Of a stretch of DNA of 64,000 nt, positions 15,968-24,276 are shown in pieces. The stretch comes from Tessaracoccus sp. Its GTDB lineage: Bacteria > Actinomycetota > Actinomycetes > Propionibacteriales > Propionibacteriaceae. Every line of letters begins with the position of its first letter. The first letter of the stretch is position 1. The position numbers were made by a program, and so were the translations under genes. The stretch lies in contig NZ_JADJNP010000001.1 in assembly GCF_016714275.1 (NCBI RefSeq), positions 186,001 through 250,000 on the forward strand. The letters are read 5' to 3'. The notes under the pieces are model-generated. The model ran no database searches. It was not told the DNA's origin and saw nothing but the letters and a program-made list of their open reading frames with translations.

Positions 15968-17228
15968 AGAGGGCCTTGCCGACGAAGTCGCCCTCACGAA
16001 TGCCTGGGGGGACGGCCCAGAGACCCGAGCCGATGTGCTGCAGATACTCCATCATCAGGTCGTTACGGCTCATCCGCGACTGCATCGGGATGTAGTGCGT
16101 GCGCGGGTCGGTCACGAAGGCGATGAAGAACAGGCCCGCGGACAGCCGGCCCAGCTGGTCGTTGCCGTCGACGTAGTTGTAGCCGCGGCGCAGCATGTGC
16201 ACGCCGTCGTTGTGGTCGGGGTGTGCAAGCGCGACATGCGAGTCAACATCCATGATCGGAGTCCCCTCTCGTCCGAGGAGCGCGAAGTCGGGCTGGTCGA
16301 ACTCCTGTCCCCCGGACAGCGGCGCTCCCTCGCGCTTGGTGCGCCCGACGATCGTCTCCTGCTCGCGCATCGCGGAACGGTCCCAGGTCTCGATCTGCAT
16401 CTTGATCTTGCGCGCCACCAGGTACGAGCCGCCCGCGAGCCACTCGGCCGCAGGGTCCGCGCCCGACGGCACCCAGACGTGCTCGTCGATCAGGTCCGTC
16501 TGCTCGCCGCGCAGCCCCATCGTGCCGTCCTTGAACCCGAAAAGGTTGCGGGGCGTCTCCTGCGTGATGCTCGTCGACGACGTCCTTCCGAACCCCAGCT
16601 GTGACCAGCGCAGCACGGCGCGGCCGAACGCGATCCTGGTGAGGTTCCGAACGGCGTGCACCGCGACCTGCGGGTCGTCGGCACACGCCTGAACGCAGAG
16701 ATCACCGTCGGAGACGGCCGGGTTGAGGTTGTCGGCGACGAAGTGGGGCAGACGCTGAAGAGCCTCCGGGCAGCGCTCGCCGATCCCGAACCGGTCCTTG
16801 CCGCGGCCGTCGACGAACAGCGTAGGGCCGAAGCCGAACGTGATCGTCAGACCCGACGGCGGCAGTCCATAGGCCTCGCCGGTGTCCTGCGGCGGGGCGT
16901 CGTATGGGCCGGACATGGGGTCGAGCTCGCCTGCCGAGCTCCCCTGGGTCATGCGGGCCGCGGCGTCGGTCCAGTCGCGCAGCAGCGAGATCAGCCCGTC
17001 GCGATCGACGCCGTACGCGACGTCGAACGCCGCGAAGTGCATCCGGTCCTGTGCTGGGGTGACGATGCCCGCCTGGTGCTCGCCGAAGTACGGGTAGGCG
17101 CGCTCGGCGCCGGACGTCGACGCGGGCTCGCCGGATCGGGATGCGACGTTGGCGAGCACCAGCGCCCCCGCCGCAGCACCGCCGACCGCGGCGGCGCCGA
17201 AGAGGCCGCGCCGACTGACGTCGCTCAT
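15957..17228 (-). CDS. efeB: Dyp-type heme peroxidase/deferrochelatase EfeB
   Basis: 423 aa. The twin-arginine leader SRRGLFGAAAVGGAAAGALV shows export in folded form. The Dyp signature GFKDGT (about residue 230) carries the catalytic Asp. EfeB oxidises ferrous iron and/or releases iron from heme for the EfeU permease. Last gene of efeUOB; its ATG overlaps the efeO stop by 4 nt. Confidence 0.95.
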   Translation of the reverse strand: MSDVSRRGLFGAAAVGGAAAGALVLANVASRSGEPASTSGAERAYPYFGEHQAGIVTPAQDRMHFAAFDVAYGVDRDGLISLLRDWTDAAARMTQGSSAGELDPMSGPYDAPPQDTGEAYGLPPSGLTITFGFGPTLFVDGRGKDRFGIGERCPEALQRLPHFVADNLNPAVSDGDLCVQACADDPQVAVHAVRNLTRIAFGRAVLRWSQLGFGRTSSTSITQETPRNLFGFKDGTMGLRGEQTDLIDEHVWVPSGADPAAEWLAGGSYLVARKIKMQIETWDRSAMREQETIVGRTKREGAPLSGGQEFDQPDFALLGREGTPIMDVDSHVALAHPDHNDGVHMLRRGYNYVDGNDQLGRLSAGLFFIAFVTDPRTHYIPMQSRMSRNDLMMEYLQHIGSGLWAVPPGIREGDFVGKALFTG

Positions 17229-18397
17229 GCCAGGATCACACCCGCGATCTTCGACAGCGGCTCGCTCAACGTGTTGACGGCGTCGGAGAGCTGCTTGACC
17301 TGCTCGTCGGTCAGTTGGTCGTACGTGACGAAGCCGTCGCCCTTGCGCTGGGCGTCGAGCAGCGTCTGGAGCTCATCGAACGCCTTGGCGATCTGGTCGT
17401 CGAGGGCCTTGTCCTTGCGCTGCAGCAGCGGGCGCAGGCCCTCCCAGGCGACGCGGGCGCCGTCGACGTTGGCCTGGAAGTCCCAGAGGTCGGTGCGCGA
17501 CCAGTACTCCTCCTCGCCGGTGACCTTGCCGGTGGCGACCTCGTCGAGCAGGCCCTTTGCACCATTGGCGATGTCGGAGGCGCTGAAGGCCATGTCGCGG
17601 GTGCGGTCGTAGAGCGTTTGGGTGTCGGCGACGAGCTTGTCGGCGATCTCGGTGCGCTCGGCATCGGTCATCGCGGTGTAGCCATCGGCGCGCTGGGGCC
17701 AGAGGTCCTTCTCAAGGCGGTGCCAGCCGGTGAACGCGTCGCCCTCCTCAAGGTCCGCCTCGCGGGCGTCCATCTGCGGGTCGAGGTCGCCGAAGCTCTC
17801 GGCGACGGTCTCGACGCGCTCCCAGTGGACGCGGGCGTCGGCGTAAAGGGCACGCGCCTCGTCGTCCTTGCGCTCCGTGACGAGCTGCGCGAACTGCTGG
17901 GTCTTGACCAGCAGCTGGTCGACCTGGTCGCGGACGTAGGACGCGTACTGCGTGTCCGCTTCCTTCACCAGGTCGGCGTCCTCGCCGGTGGGACCGACGG
18001 GCTCGCCCGAGTCGGTGACGGTGAAGCCGCCACGGATGCCCTCGCCGACCATGCCCGGCTTGCAGGCCGTGAAGTAGGTGCCCGCAGGGGCCGTCAACAC
18101 CAGGTCGCGGGTGAGCCCGGGGCCGACGTTCTCGATCTCCGCGATGATCCGGAGCCCGTCCTCGCCGAGGAGGTAGAACTCGTTGATCTTCGTGCCCTCG
18201 TTGGTGACCTTGAAGGTGATGGTGCCCGACGGCGCCTCCGCGGCCGAAACCTTGCACTCGGTGTCGGACGCGGCGACGGTGAGGACGCGGGCATTGGCTT
18301 CGGTATCGCCCGGTGCAGGGGCGGGGGCGTTGTCGGTGCAGGCCGTGGCGGCGAGCAGGCCGACGGCGATCGTCGGGAGGAGAAGGCGGCGGATCAT
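17225..18397 (-). CDS. efeO: Iron uptake system protein EfeO
   Basis: 390 aa from ATG 18397, with AAGGAG 7 nt upstream. A signal peptide with a likely lipid-attachment Cys (LLAATACTDN) precedes an N-terminal cupredoxin-like domain (about 40-130, with CKP near the metal site) and then an imelysin/M75 domain with the HRLE (HxxE) motif in FTGWHRLEKDLWPQ. It would bind iron outside the membrane and hand it to EfeU. Overlaps both neighbours by 4 nt. Confidence 0.94.
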   Translation of the reverse strand: MIRRLLLPTIAVGLLAATACTDNAPAPAPGDTEANARVLTVAASDTECKVSAAEAPSGTITFKVTNEGTKINEFYLLGEDGLRIIAEIENVGPGLTRDLVLTAPAGTYFTACKPGMVGEGIRGGFTVTDSGEPVGPTGEDADLVKEADTQYASYVRDQVDQLLVKTQQFAQLVTERKDDEARALYADARVHWERVETVAESFGDLDPQMDAREADLEEGDAFTGWHRLEKDLWPQRADGYTAMTDAERTEIADKLVADTQTLYDRTRDMAFSASDIANGAKGLLDEVATGKVTGEEEYWSRTDLWDFQANVDGARVAWEGLRPLLQRKDKALDDQIAKAFDELQTLLDAQRKGDGFVTYDQLTDEQVKQLSDAVNTLSEPLSKIAGVILA

Positions 18398-19245
18398 CGG
18401 GTTGCTCCTTGAGGAAGTGGGGTGGGCGCCGGCCGGTGCGCGGCGCGATTGCGCTGGATGAAGAGGCCGCCGACGACGACCACGTAGGCCACCCAGACGG
18501 TGGCCTCGAGCACGGTCGTGACCGGCGAGAAGTTGAAGACGCCCTTGAGGACGGTGCCGAGGACGCTGTCGAGCGTGATGACGTGACTGACGTCGAAGGC
18601 GATCGTGTGCAGGCCCGGCAGAACGCCCGCCTCCTGCAGGTCGTGGACGCCGTAGGCGAGCACGCCCGCGGCGACGACGATGAGGAACGCGCCCGTCCAC
18701 GTGAAGAACTTGGACAGGTTGATCCGTAGCGCGCCGCGGTAGATCAGGTACCCGAGGACGACGGCGACGACGATGCCCAGCAACGCCCCGAGGAGCGGCT
18801 GGAACGTGGCGCCGGTGTCGCGGGCGGCCGCCTGGGTGGCGGCCCAGATGAACAGCGCCGTCTCCAGGCCTTCACGCCCAACGGCGAGCAGCGCGACGAC
18901 GGTGAGCGACCATGGCTTTGTTGCGCCGTCGACCGAGCTGCGCAGGGTCGCGCTCAGCCCCCGGGCCGCCGTCGCCATCCAGAGGATCATCCACGTGACG
19001 AAGCCGACGGCGACGATCGACAGCGTGCCGCCGATGATCTCCTGCGCCTCGAACGTCAGCCCCTTCGGCCCGTACGTGAGGATGGCGCCGAAGAGCAGCG
19101 AGATGCCGACAGCGATGCCGACGCCCGCCCAGATGTAGCGCAGATCGTGACGACGATCGGCTTTGACGAGGTACGCCAGCAGGATGCTGACGATCAGCGC
19201 GGCCTCGAGTCCCTCCCGGAGCCCGATCAGGAAATTTGCTAACAT
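18394..19245 (-). CDS. efeU: FTR1-family iron permease EfeU
   Basis: 283 aa with seven membrane segments. Two REGLE motifs carry the iron-coordinating Glu residues: LREGLEAALIV (about 9-19) and GREGLETALF (about 123-132). It imports oxidised iron. First gene of the operon. Confidence 0.95.
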   Translation of the reverse strand: MLANFLIGLREGLEAALIVSILLAYLVKADRRHDLRYIWAGVGIAVGISLLFGAILTYGPKGLTFEAQEIIGGTLSIVAVGFVTWMILWMATAARGLSATLRSSVDGATKPWSLTVVALLAVGREGLETALFIWAATQAAARDTGATFQPLLGALLGIVVAVVLGYLIYRGALRINLSKFFTWTGAFLIVVAAGVLAYGVHDLQEAGVLPGLHTIAFDVSHVITLDSVLGTVLKGVFNFSPVTTVLEATVWVAYVVVVGGLFIQRNRAAHRPAPTPLPQGATR

Positions 19246-19247
19246 GC

Positions 19248-19270
19248 GCCTTGCCTTATCTATTCAAGGC
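19248..19270. promoter_or_regulatory. Inverted repeat upstream of efeU
   Basis: GCCTTG, 11 nt, CAAGGC, directly upstream of the efeU start. On the efe strand, TAAGGCAAGGC matches 8 of 11 positions of the left half of the IdeR consensus, but the right half does not fit. Role uncertain. Confidence 0.3.
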
Positions 19271-19329
19271 GAGAGTAGACCTCTCCGACCCGCCGACGCA
19301 AAATCCGTCCGCTCAGTGGCCATGGCCAC

Positions 19330-19381
19330 TGGTTGATTTCGACACGGCCCCGGCGCTTCGCGCAGGGCCGGCTCAATCCGG
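19330..19381. repeat. REP-like palindromic repeat, copy 2
   Basis: TGGTTGATTTCGACACGGC, CCCGGCGCTTCGCGCAGGG, CCGGCTCAATCC: near-identical to 11658-11705. It lies between the efeU start and the aminopeptidase stop. Confidence 0.65.
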
Positions 19382-19413
19382 CCGGAGCCGCCGCACGGTC
19401 CAGCGAGGCCGAC

Positions 19414-20667
19414 CTAGCCCTCCCAGTACGCGCGCACGGCGCGGGCGAGGTACTCAGGGTCGTCGACGCCGCAGAGTTCGCGCGCCGAGTGCATGCTCAG
19501 CAGACCTACGCCGACGTCGACAGTCGTGATGCCAAGACGGGTCGCGGTGATCGGGCCGATCGTCGAGCCGCAAGGCACCGCGTTGTTCGACACGAACGCC
19601 TGCGTGGGGACATCGGCTGACGCGCAGGCCCGGAGCCAGATCGCGGCGCCGACAGCGTCGGTCGCATACCGCTGGTTGGCGTTGATCTTCAGCAACGGGC
19701 CACGGTTGGGCAGCGGGCGGTTCATCGGATCGTGCACGCCCGGGTAGTTGGGATGGACGAGGTGCCCGCAGTCCGCCGAGACGCAGCTGGATCGCGCGAA
19801 CATCGCGCGGGTCTCGTCGAGGTTCAGCCCGTAGCCGGCGGCGATCCGCTCCAGGACATCCTGCAGAACGGGTCCTCCCGCGCCCGTGGCCGTGTCGGAG
19901 CCGACCTCCTCGTGGTCGAACGCGGCGAAGACGACGATGTCCCGGGTCTGTTCAACGGCCTCGATGGCAGCCAACGCCGCGTGGGTTGAGAGCAGGTTGT
20001 CCAGCCGCGCGGAGGCGAGGAACTCCTGCTCGAGGCCGACGACCGTCGACGGCTGGGTGTCGAACGTGAAGAGGTCGTGGAAGGCGACCTGGCCGACGTC
20101 GATGCCGGCGAGCCCGCAGAGGTGTTCGAGGAGCGAGCCGCGCAGCTCGACGGCGAGAACAGGCTGCGTGTGCGCCTGCCGATCCAGCTTCAGCGCCTCG
20201 TTGGCGGTGCGGTCCAGGTGGATGGCGAGCTGCGGGATGCGCGCGATAGGCCCGCTCTTGACCAGGTGGACAGCGCCGTCGATCGTCACGATGCGACCCG
20301 CGATGCCGAGGTCTCGGTCGAGCCAGGAGTTCAGCAGCGGTCCGCCGTAGACCTCGACGCCGACACCCGTCCACCCGGCCGACTGCGGCGGCGGTCCCGG
20401 CTTCACCTTGAACCCGGGCGAATCGGTGTGCGTGCCGACGATGCGGAACCCCGCGTCCTCGGTCAGGTCCTCCGGTGCGATCCACGCGACGACGGCGCCG
20501 TCGCGCTGCAGGTAGCGGCGTCCACTCGGGGCGTCGAACGGTCGCGCGGGATCTACCCGTCGGAACCCCGCCGCATCCAGCCGCCGGGCGATCTCCGCGG
20601 CTGTGTGGTAGCTAGTGGGCGACGCCGTGACGAACGCCGCGAGTTGCTCGATGTGCGGGCTGGACAT
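19414..20667 (-). CDS. M18 family aminopeptidase
   Basis: 417 aa from ATG 20667; the open frame runs much further upstream but is then antisense to rmuC. Zinc-ligand motifs of M18: GTHTDSPGFKVKP, ASARLDNL, FDHEEVGSDT and the C-terminal GLLSMHSARELCG. Removes N-terminal residues from peptides in the cytosol. Divergent from rmuC, with 78 nt between starts. Confidence 0.95.
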   Translation of the reverse strand: MSSPHIEQLAAFVTASPTSYHTAAEIARRLDAAGFRRVDPARPFDAPSGRRYLQRDGAVVAWIAPEDLTEDAGFRIVGTHTDSPGFKVKPGPPPQSAGWTGVGVEVYGGPLLNSWLDRDLGIAGRIVTIDGAVHLVKSGPIARIPQLAIHLDRTANEALKLDRQAHTQPVLAVELRGSLLEHLCGLAGIDVGQVAFHDLFTFDTQPSTVVGLEQEFLASARLDNLLSTHAALAAIEAVEQTRDIVVFAAFDHEEVGSDTATGAGGPVLQDVLERIAAGYGLNLDETRAMFARSSCVSADCGHLVHPNYPGVHDPMNRPLPNRGPLLKINANQRYATDAVGAAIWLRACASADVPTQAFVSNNAVPCGSTIGPITATRLGITTVDVGVGLLSMHSARELCGVDDPEYLARAVRAYWEG

Positions 20668-20745
20668 GAGCCTCAGGGTAGCCAGATCGGCACTCGCCGG
20701 GGAGCCGCGCGGAAAATGTCGGTGGGCCCTGATTAGCTTGTCCGT

Positions 20746-22266
20746 ATGGATCTCCTCCTGCTTCTCCTGGCTCTCATCCTGGGTGCCGCCGCCGGCTTCT
20801 GGGTGGCCCGCGCCACCGGTGCTGCGGCCCAGCCGCAGACTGATGCTGACCCGCGCGCCCTCACGGCTGTGCAGGAGGAGGCATCGACGGCGCGTGCCGA
20901 AGCAGTACGTGTCCGCGAGGAGTTGGCGGCCGTCCGGGCTGACGCGACGCGTCAGTCGCTGGAGGCCGCGGAGCTGAGGACGACGGTGGCCGAGGCGCAG
21001 CGACTGGTCGCCGAGGCGAGGGGCGAGACGGTGCGGGTTGCGGCGCAGGTTGCCGCGGCAACGGCGCAGCGTGACGCGGCGGTGCAGAAGGCGGAGGAGC
21101 AGGCCGCGGACCGCGAGGCGCTGCTGAACCAGTTCAAGGTGCTGAGCGCCGAGTCGTTGGAGCGGCAGGGCAGGCAGGCGGACGCCGCGACGGAGCAGCG
21201 GCTGAAGGCCACCGAGCAGTTGGTCGCGCCGCTTACGGATGGGCTGCGGCAGATGCAGGAGAAGCTGCAGTTGGTGGAACTCGACCGAGCGCGGATGGCG
21301 GCGGAGCTCAGCGAACAGGTCGCGGCGGTACAGCGTTCCGGCGAGGCCATCCGCCGCGAGACCACCAGTCTGTCCAACGCGCTGCGCACCCCCCAGGTGC
21401 GCGGAGCCTGGGGCGAGCGCAGCCTGAAGCGCATCGTCGAGATCTCCGGGCTCACCGAGCGCTGCGACTTCGACACGCAGCAGACCTACGTCTCCGACGA
21501 CGGCCGCTTCCGTCCGGATCTCCGCGTCAACCTCCCCGCGGGCAAAGTCATCTTTGTCGACTCGAAGGTGCCGTTGGCCGCCGTCCTTGAGGCGTACAAC
21601 ACCGAGGACGAGGCGCAGCAGCGCGCGCACTTCCTTTCTTTCGCGCGTAACGTGCGCGCTCACATCGATCAGCTCTCGGACAAGGGGTACTGGCAGCTCG
21701 ACCTCGGTTCGCCGGAGTTCGTGGTTCTCTATCTGCCGTCAGACGAGATCTATCGCCTGGCGCTCGAACACCTGCCCGACCTGCACGACTACGCCACGCG
21801 CAAGCACATCGTCCTCTCTTCTCCTGGCCTGCTGATCCCGCAGCTGCAGATCGTGGCCAACGGCTGGAAGCAGGTCGCGCTGGCGGAGACCGCCGGGCAG
21901 ATCTCCAAGCTGGGCCGTGAGCTGCACCAGCGCCTCGCCACACTCGGCTCCCACTTCGACAAGCTCGGTCGTTCGCTCACCAGCTCCGTGAAGGCCTACA
22001 ACAGCGCCGTCGCCACGCTGGAGAGCCGCGTCATGGTCTCGGCCCGCCGCTTCCGCGACCTTGAGGTCACCAACGAGGAACTCACCCAGCTTGACCCCCT
22101 CGCTGAGACCACGCGCCAGCCCGCCGTTGCCGAGATGATCACCTACGCGGAGGACCGCGACCGCGAGCGCACGCTCTTCACCGAGGACCGCGAGCGCACC
22201 CTTTTCGCCGACGACACCTCTGCCGTCCGTCAGCTCCGCCGCGACGGCACCGGCACCGCTGGCTGA
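20746..22266 (+). CDS. rmuC: DNA recombination protein RmuC
   Basis: 506 aa. One N-terminal membrane segment (LLLLLLALILGAAAGFWVA), a long coiled coil (about 40-210), then the RmuC nuclease-like domain with TPQVRGAWGERSLKRIVEIS and VIFVDSKVPLAAVLEAYN. Thought to limit inversions at short repeats. Its C-terminus has a duplicated short stretch, DRERTLF / DRERTLFADD. Confidence 0.95.
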   Translation: MDLLLLLLALILGAAAGFWVARATGAAAQPQTDADPRALTAVQEEASTARAEAVRVREELAAVRADATRQSLEAAELRTTVAEAQRLVAEARGETVRVAAQVAAATAQRDAAVQKAEEQAADREALLNQFKVLSAESLERQGRQADAATEQRLKATEQLVAPLTDGLRQMQEKLQLVELDRARMAAELSEQVAAVQRSGEAIRRETTSLSNALRTPQVRGAWGERSLKRIVEISGLTERCDFDTQQTYVSDDGRFRPDLRVNLPAGKVIFVDSKVPLAAVLEAYNTEDEAQQRAHFLSFARNVRAHIDQLSDKGYWQLDLGSPEFVVLYLPSDEIYRLALEHLPDLHDYATRKHIVLSSPGLLIPQLQIVANGWKQVALAETAGQISKLGRELHQRLATLGSHFDKLGRSLTSSVKAYNSAVATLESRVMVSARRFRDLEVTNEELTQLDPLAETTRQPAVAEMITYAEDRDRERTLFTEDRERTLFADDTSAVRQLRRDGTGTAG

Positions 22267-22277
22267 GCCGTCTCGAC

Positions 22278-22286
22278 TTATCCACA
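22278..22286 (+). promoter_or_regulatory. Single DnaA-box-like sequence
   Basis: TTATCCACA, an exact match to the DnaA 9-mer, in the gap after rmuC. It is isolated, with no AT-rich region or further boxes, so it is not an origin; it may be chance. Confidence 0.25.
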
Positions 22287-22361
22287 GATTCCCGAGACCC
22301 GCTCGCGCCCGTGCGCGCGCTTTGGTTGAATAGCGACACTCGCTGGACTTGGGAGGCATCC

Positions 22362-22970
22362 ATGCGCATCGTGACCGGACTGACGTGTCTCGCGCTGCTG
22401 GCCGCGTGCACACCTTCGACGCCACCATCCCCTCCACCCTCCACGTCATCCGCACCCTCCCCCACCCCGACGCCGAGCCCGTCTCCCTCACCGAGCCCCT
22501 CGCCGTCGCCGACGGCGGTGGAGTCGTTCCCGCCCGCTCCCCCATCCGAGAAGGGCGAGATCGCTGACATCCGCGCCGGCTGGGAGGCCTACGAGTCCGC
22601 CAAGGACATGTATTACCGCGACCCAGACCTCACAGACTGGGAAGCCCTCGGCAGGACAACCACCGGAGACGAACGACCCGGAGCGATCGCCGATATCTCC
22701 GAGGCCCGCGAGATGAACCTTAAGCAGTTGGGCGACGCTATCTTCCGGGATGTGGAGATCGGAACCCCCGAGACTGGTAGCGACGGAGTTCGCAGCGCGG
22801 TGGTGAGCTACTGCGAGGACCCCTCGAAGCTAGATCTTGTAGACACCAGCACAGGAGAGCCGGTTGTCAGGACCGCGCAAGACACTCTGGCCTCTCGGGT
22901 GACCATGCATCTGCTTCCCGACGGGACATGGCGTGCGGCGCTCTATGAAAGCGTGTTTCAGCAATGCTGA
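22362..22970 (+). CDS. Putative lipoprotein with Ser/Pro-rich linker
   Basis: 202 aa from ATG 22362, with GGGAGG upstream. The signal ends LLAAC (lipobox, Cys about 16), followed by about 35 residues of Pro/Ser/Thr repeats that would span the envelope. A small globular domain follows (RAGWEAYESAKDMYYRDPDL ... WRAALYESVFQQC) of a kind seen in actinobacterial lipoproteins of unknown role. The stop overlaps the next start by 7 nt, so the two products probably act together. Confidence 0.8.
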   Translation: MRIVTGLTCLALLAACTPSTPPSPPPSTSSAPSPTPTPSPSPSPSPSPSPTAVESFPPAPPSEKGEIADIRAGWEAYESAKDMYYRDPDLTDWEALGRTTTGDERPGAIADISEAREMNLKQLGDAIFRDVEIGTPETGSDGVRSAVVSYCEDPSKLDLVDTSTGEPVVRTAQDTLASRVTMHLLPDGTWRAALYESVFQQC

Positions 22971-23863
22971 GACGGGTTCTGCTCGTACTGCTGGTAGCCC
23001 TCCTTCTGCACCAAACAGCGATGCCGAGTTGGGCCAACTGCGTCAGCAAATGCAGCAAGGTCACGAAGAAGTGCCGAGTCGTCTGCCCAGAGGGCGGTTC
23101 TGGAGATTCAGACGGGGCTCCTGGCAAGTCCGGGACGAGACAGTGCCTGTTCCAGGGCCAGGCCATCAAGTGTCGCTACCGCGACATGACCTGGAACAAC
23201 CACAGCAGCGCCTGGTGCAAACCCATGGCGCCCCAACCCCCGAAGGACTTCTGGGCCTGGGATGGAAACACCGACGGCTACATCGCCGAGTGCCTCCGCC
23301 CCAACGGCAATCTCATCCCCGATCCTGGCATGGTCTACTACATCTGGCTCCCCGACACCGACGCGACGCCGCCCGACCCCGAAGAGCTCGCTCGCCAGAT
23401 CCTCGCCGAACTCCAACTCGACGCCCCGAAGATGGGAATGTTCCCCAAAGGCGACTCAGAGAAGCACATGGGTTTCGTCGGCTGGAACATGTGGCTGTGG
23501 TCCGAAACCCCCAACTCAAACCAGTGGGGACCGATATCGGCGTCCCGCAGTGAGTCCGGGATCACCGTGACCTTGACCGCCGAAGTCGAGAAGGTCGTCT
23601 GGGACATGGGCGACGGCGGTACCGCCACCTGCGGCAAGGGCACCCCCTGGACCTCGACTCGTACCGACGGCGGCCGGAACATCCCTTCCCCGAACTGTGG
23701 ATACATGTACGAGGCCATGGGCCGCTACACCGTGACCGCCACCGCCCACTGGCACGTCGCCTGGTCCGGTGCCGGCGAGTCCGGCACCATCCCTCTCGAA
23801 CTCAGCAGGGACGCACCCATGCGCGTCGGCGAGCTCCAGTCCGTCCTCATCGCCAACCGCTAG
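22964..23863 (+). CDS. Secreted protein with PKD-like domain
   Basis: 299 aa. Cleavable signal (RRVLLVLLVALLLHQTAMPS-WA), then a Cys-rich segment (CVSKCSKVTKKCRVVC) and a Gly-rich linker. The C-terminal third has VVWDMGDGG, the WdxGDG hallmark of PKD-like beta-sandwiches, ending in GRYTVTATAHWHVAW. Function unknown. Pairs of this secreted protein with an upstream lipoprotein recur in actinobacteria (my recollection). Confidence 0.75.
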   Translation: MLRRVLLVLLVALLLHQTAMPSWANCVSKCSKVTKKCRVVCPEGGSGDSDGAPGKSGTRQCLFQGQAIKCRYRDMTWNNHSSAWCKPMAPQPPKDFWAWDGNTDGYIAECLRPNGNLIPDPGMVYYIWLPDTDATPPDPEELARQILAELQLDAPKMGMFPKGDSEKHMGFVGWNMWLWSETPNSNQWGPISASRSESGITVTLTAEVEKVVWDMGDGGTATCGKGTPWTSTRTDGGRNIPSPNCGYMYEAMGRYTVTATAHWHVAWSGAGESGTIPLELSRDAPMRVGELQSVLIANR

Positions 23864-23925
23864 CCACCGCCCATGTGGGCCCACCCGTCGCCGGAACCCG
23901 ACGGCTGAGAGGGCTATGCTGAGGC

Positions 23926-24276
23926 ATGCATGAACGAAGACATCGCCTCGTCCTCGGTCTCATCGTCACGGCCTGGGGGCTGGCCGTCTGGCTGCTTGCA
24001 GCTTCACAGTTCTTTGTCCCTCTCCCCGTCGTCCTACTCTGCGGGGGATGGGGCGTGGTCTATGCCGTCGCGGGCGTCACGGCCCGACTGGCGGCGATGC
24101 AGCTGGTGTCCCTGTGCGCGTTCGCGGTTGTCTCCGCGTTCCTGATCGAACCCAGCCTGGTCGCCCTATGGATGGTGGTCCTCGCCGTCGGGTTCTTCGC
24201 CCTCTGGATGGCGCCGGTGGGCGTGTATCTCAGTTGGCGACGGGGTGGGCAACGGGGTGCACAATTGCATCCATGA
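23926..24276 (+). CDS. Small membrane protein, unknown
   Basis: 116 aa with four hydrophobic segments (LVLGLIVTAWGLAVWLLAA, VVLLCGGWGVVYAVAGV, MQLVSLCAFAVVSAFLI, ALWMVVLAVGFFALWM) and charged ends. No family recognised. Its stop overlaps the ilvA start by 4 nt (ATGA), so the two are co-translated. Confidence 0.65.
   Translation: MHERRHRLVLGLIVTAWGLAVWLLAASQFFVPLPVVLLCGGWGVVYAVAGVTARLAAMQLVSLCAFAVVSAFLIEPSLVALWMVVLAVGFFALWMAPVGVYLSWRRGGQRGAQLHP

Noticed and set aside
19414..21663. A 749-codon start for the aminopeptidase
   Set aside because: The upstream 332 codons are antisense to rmuC; the family start is at 20667.
22278..22286. Replication origin
   Set aside because: Only a single DnaA-like box and no dnaA/dnaN or AT-rich region.
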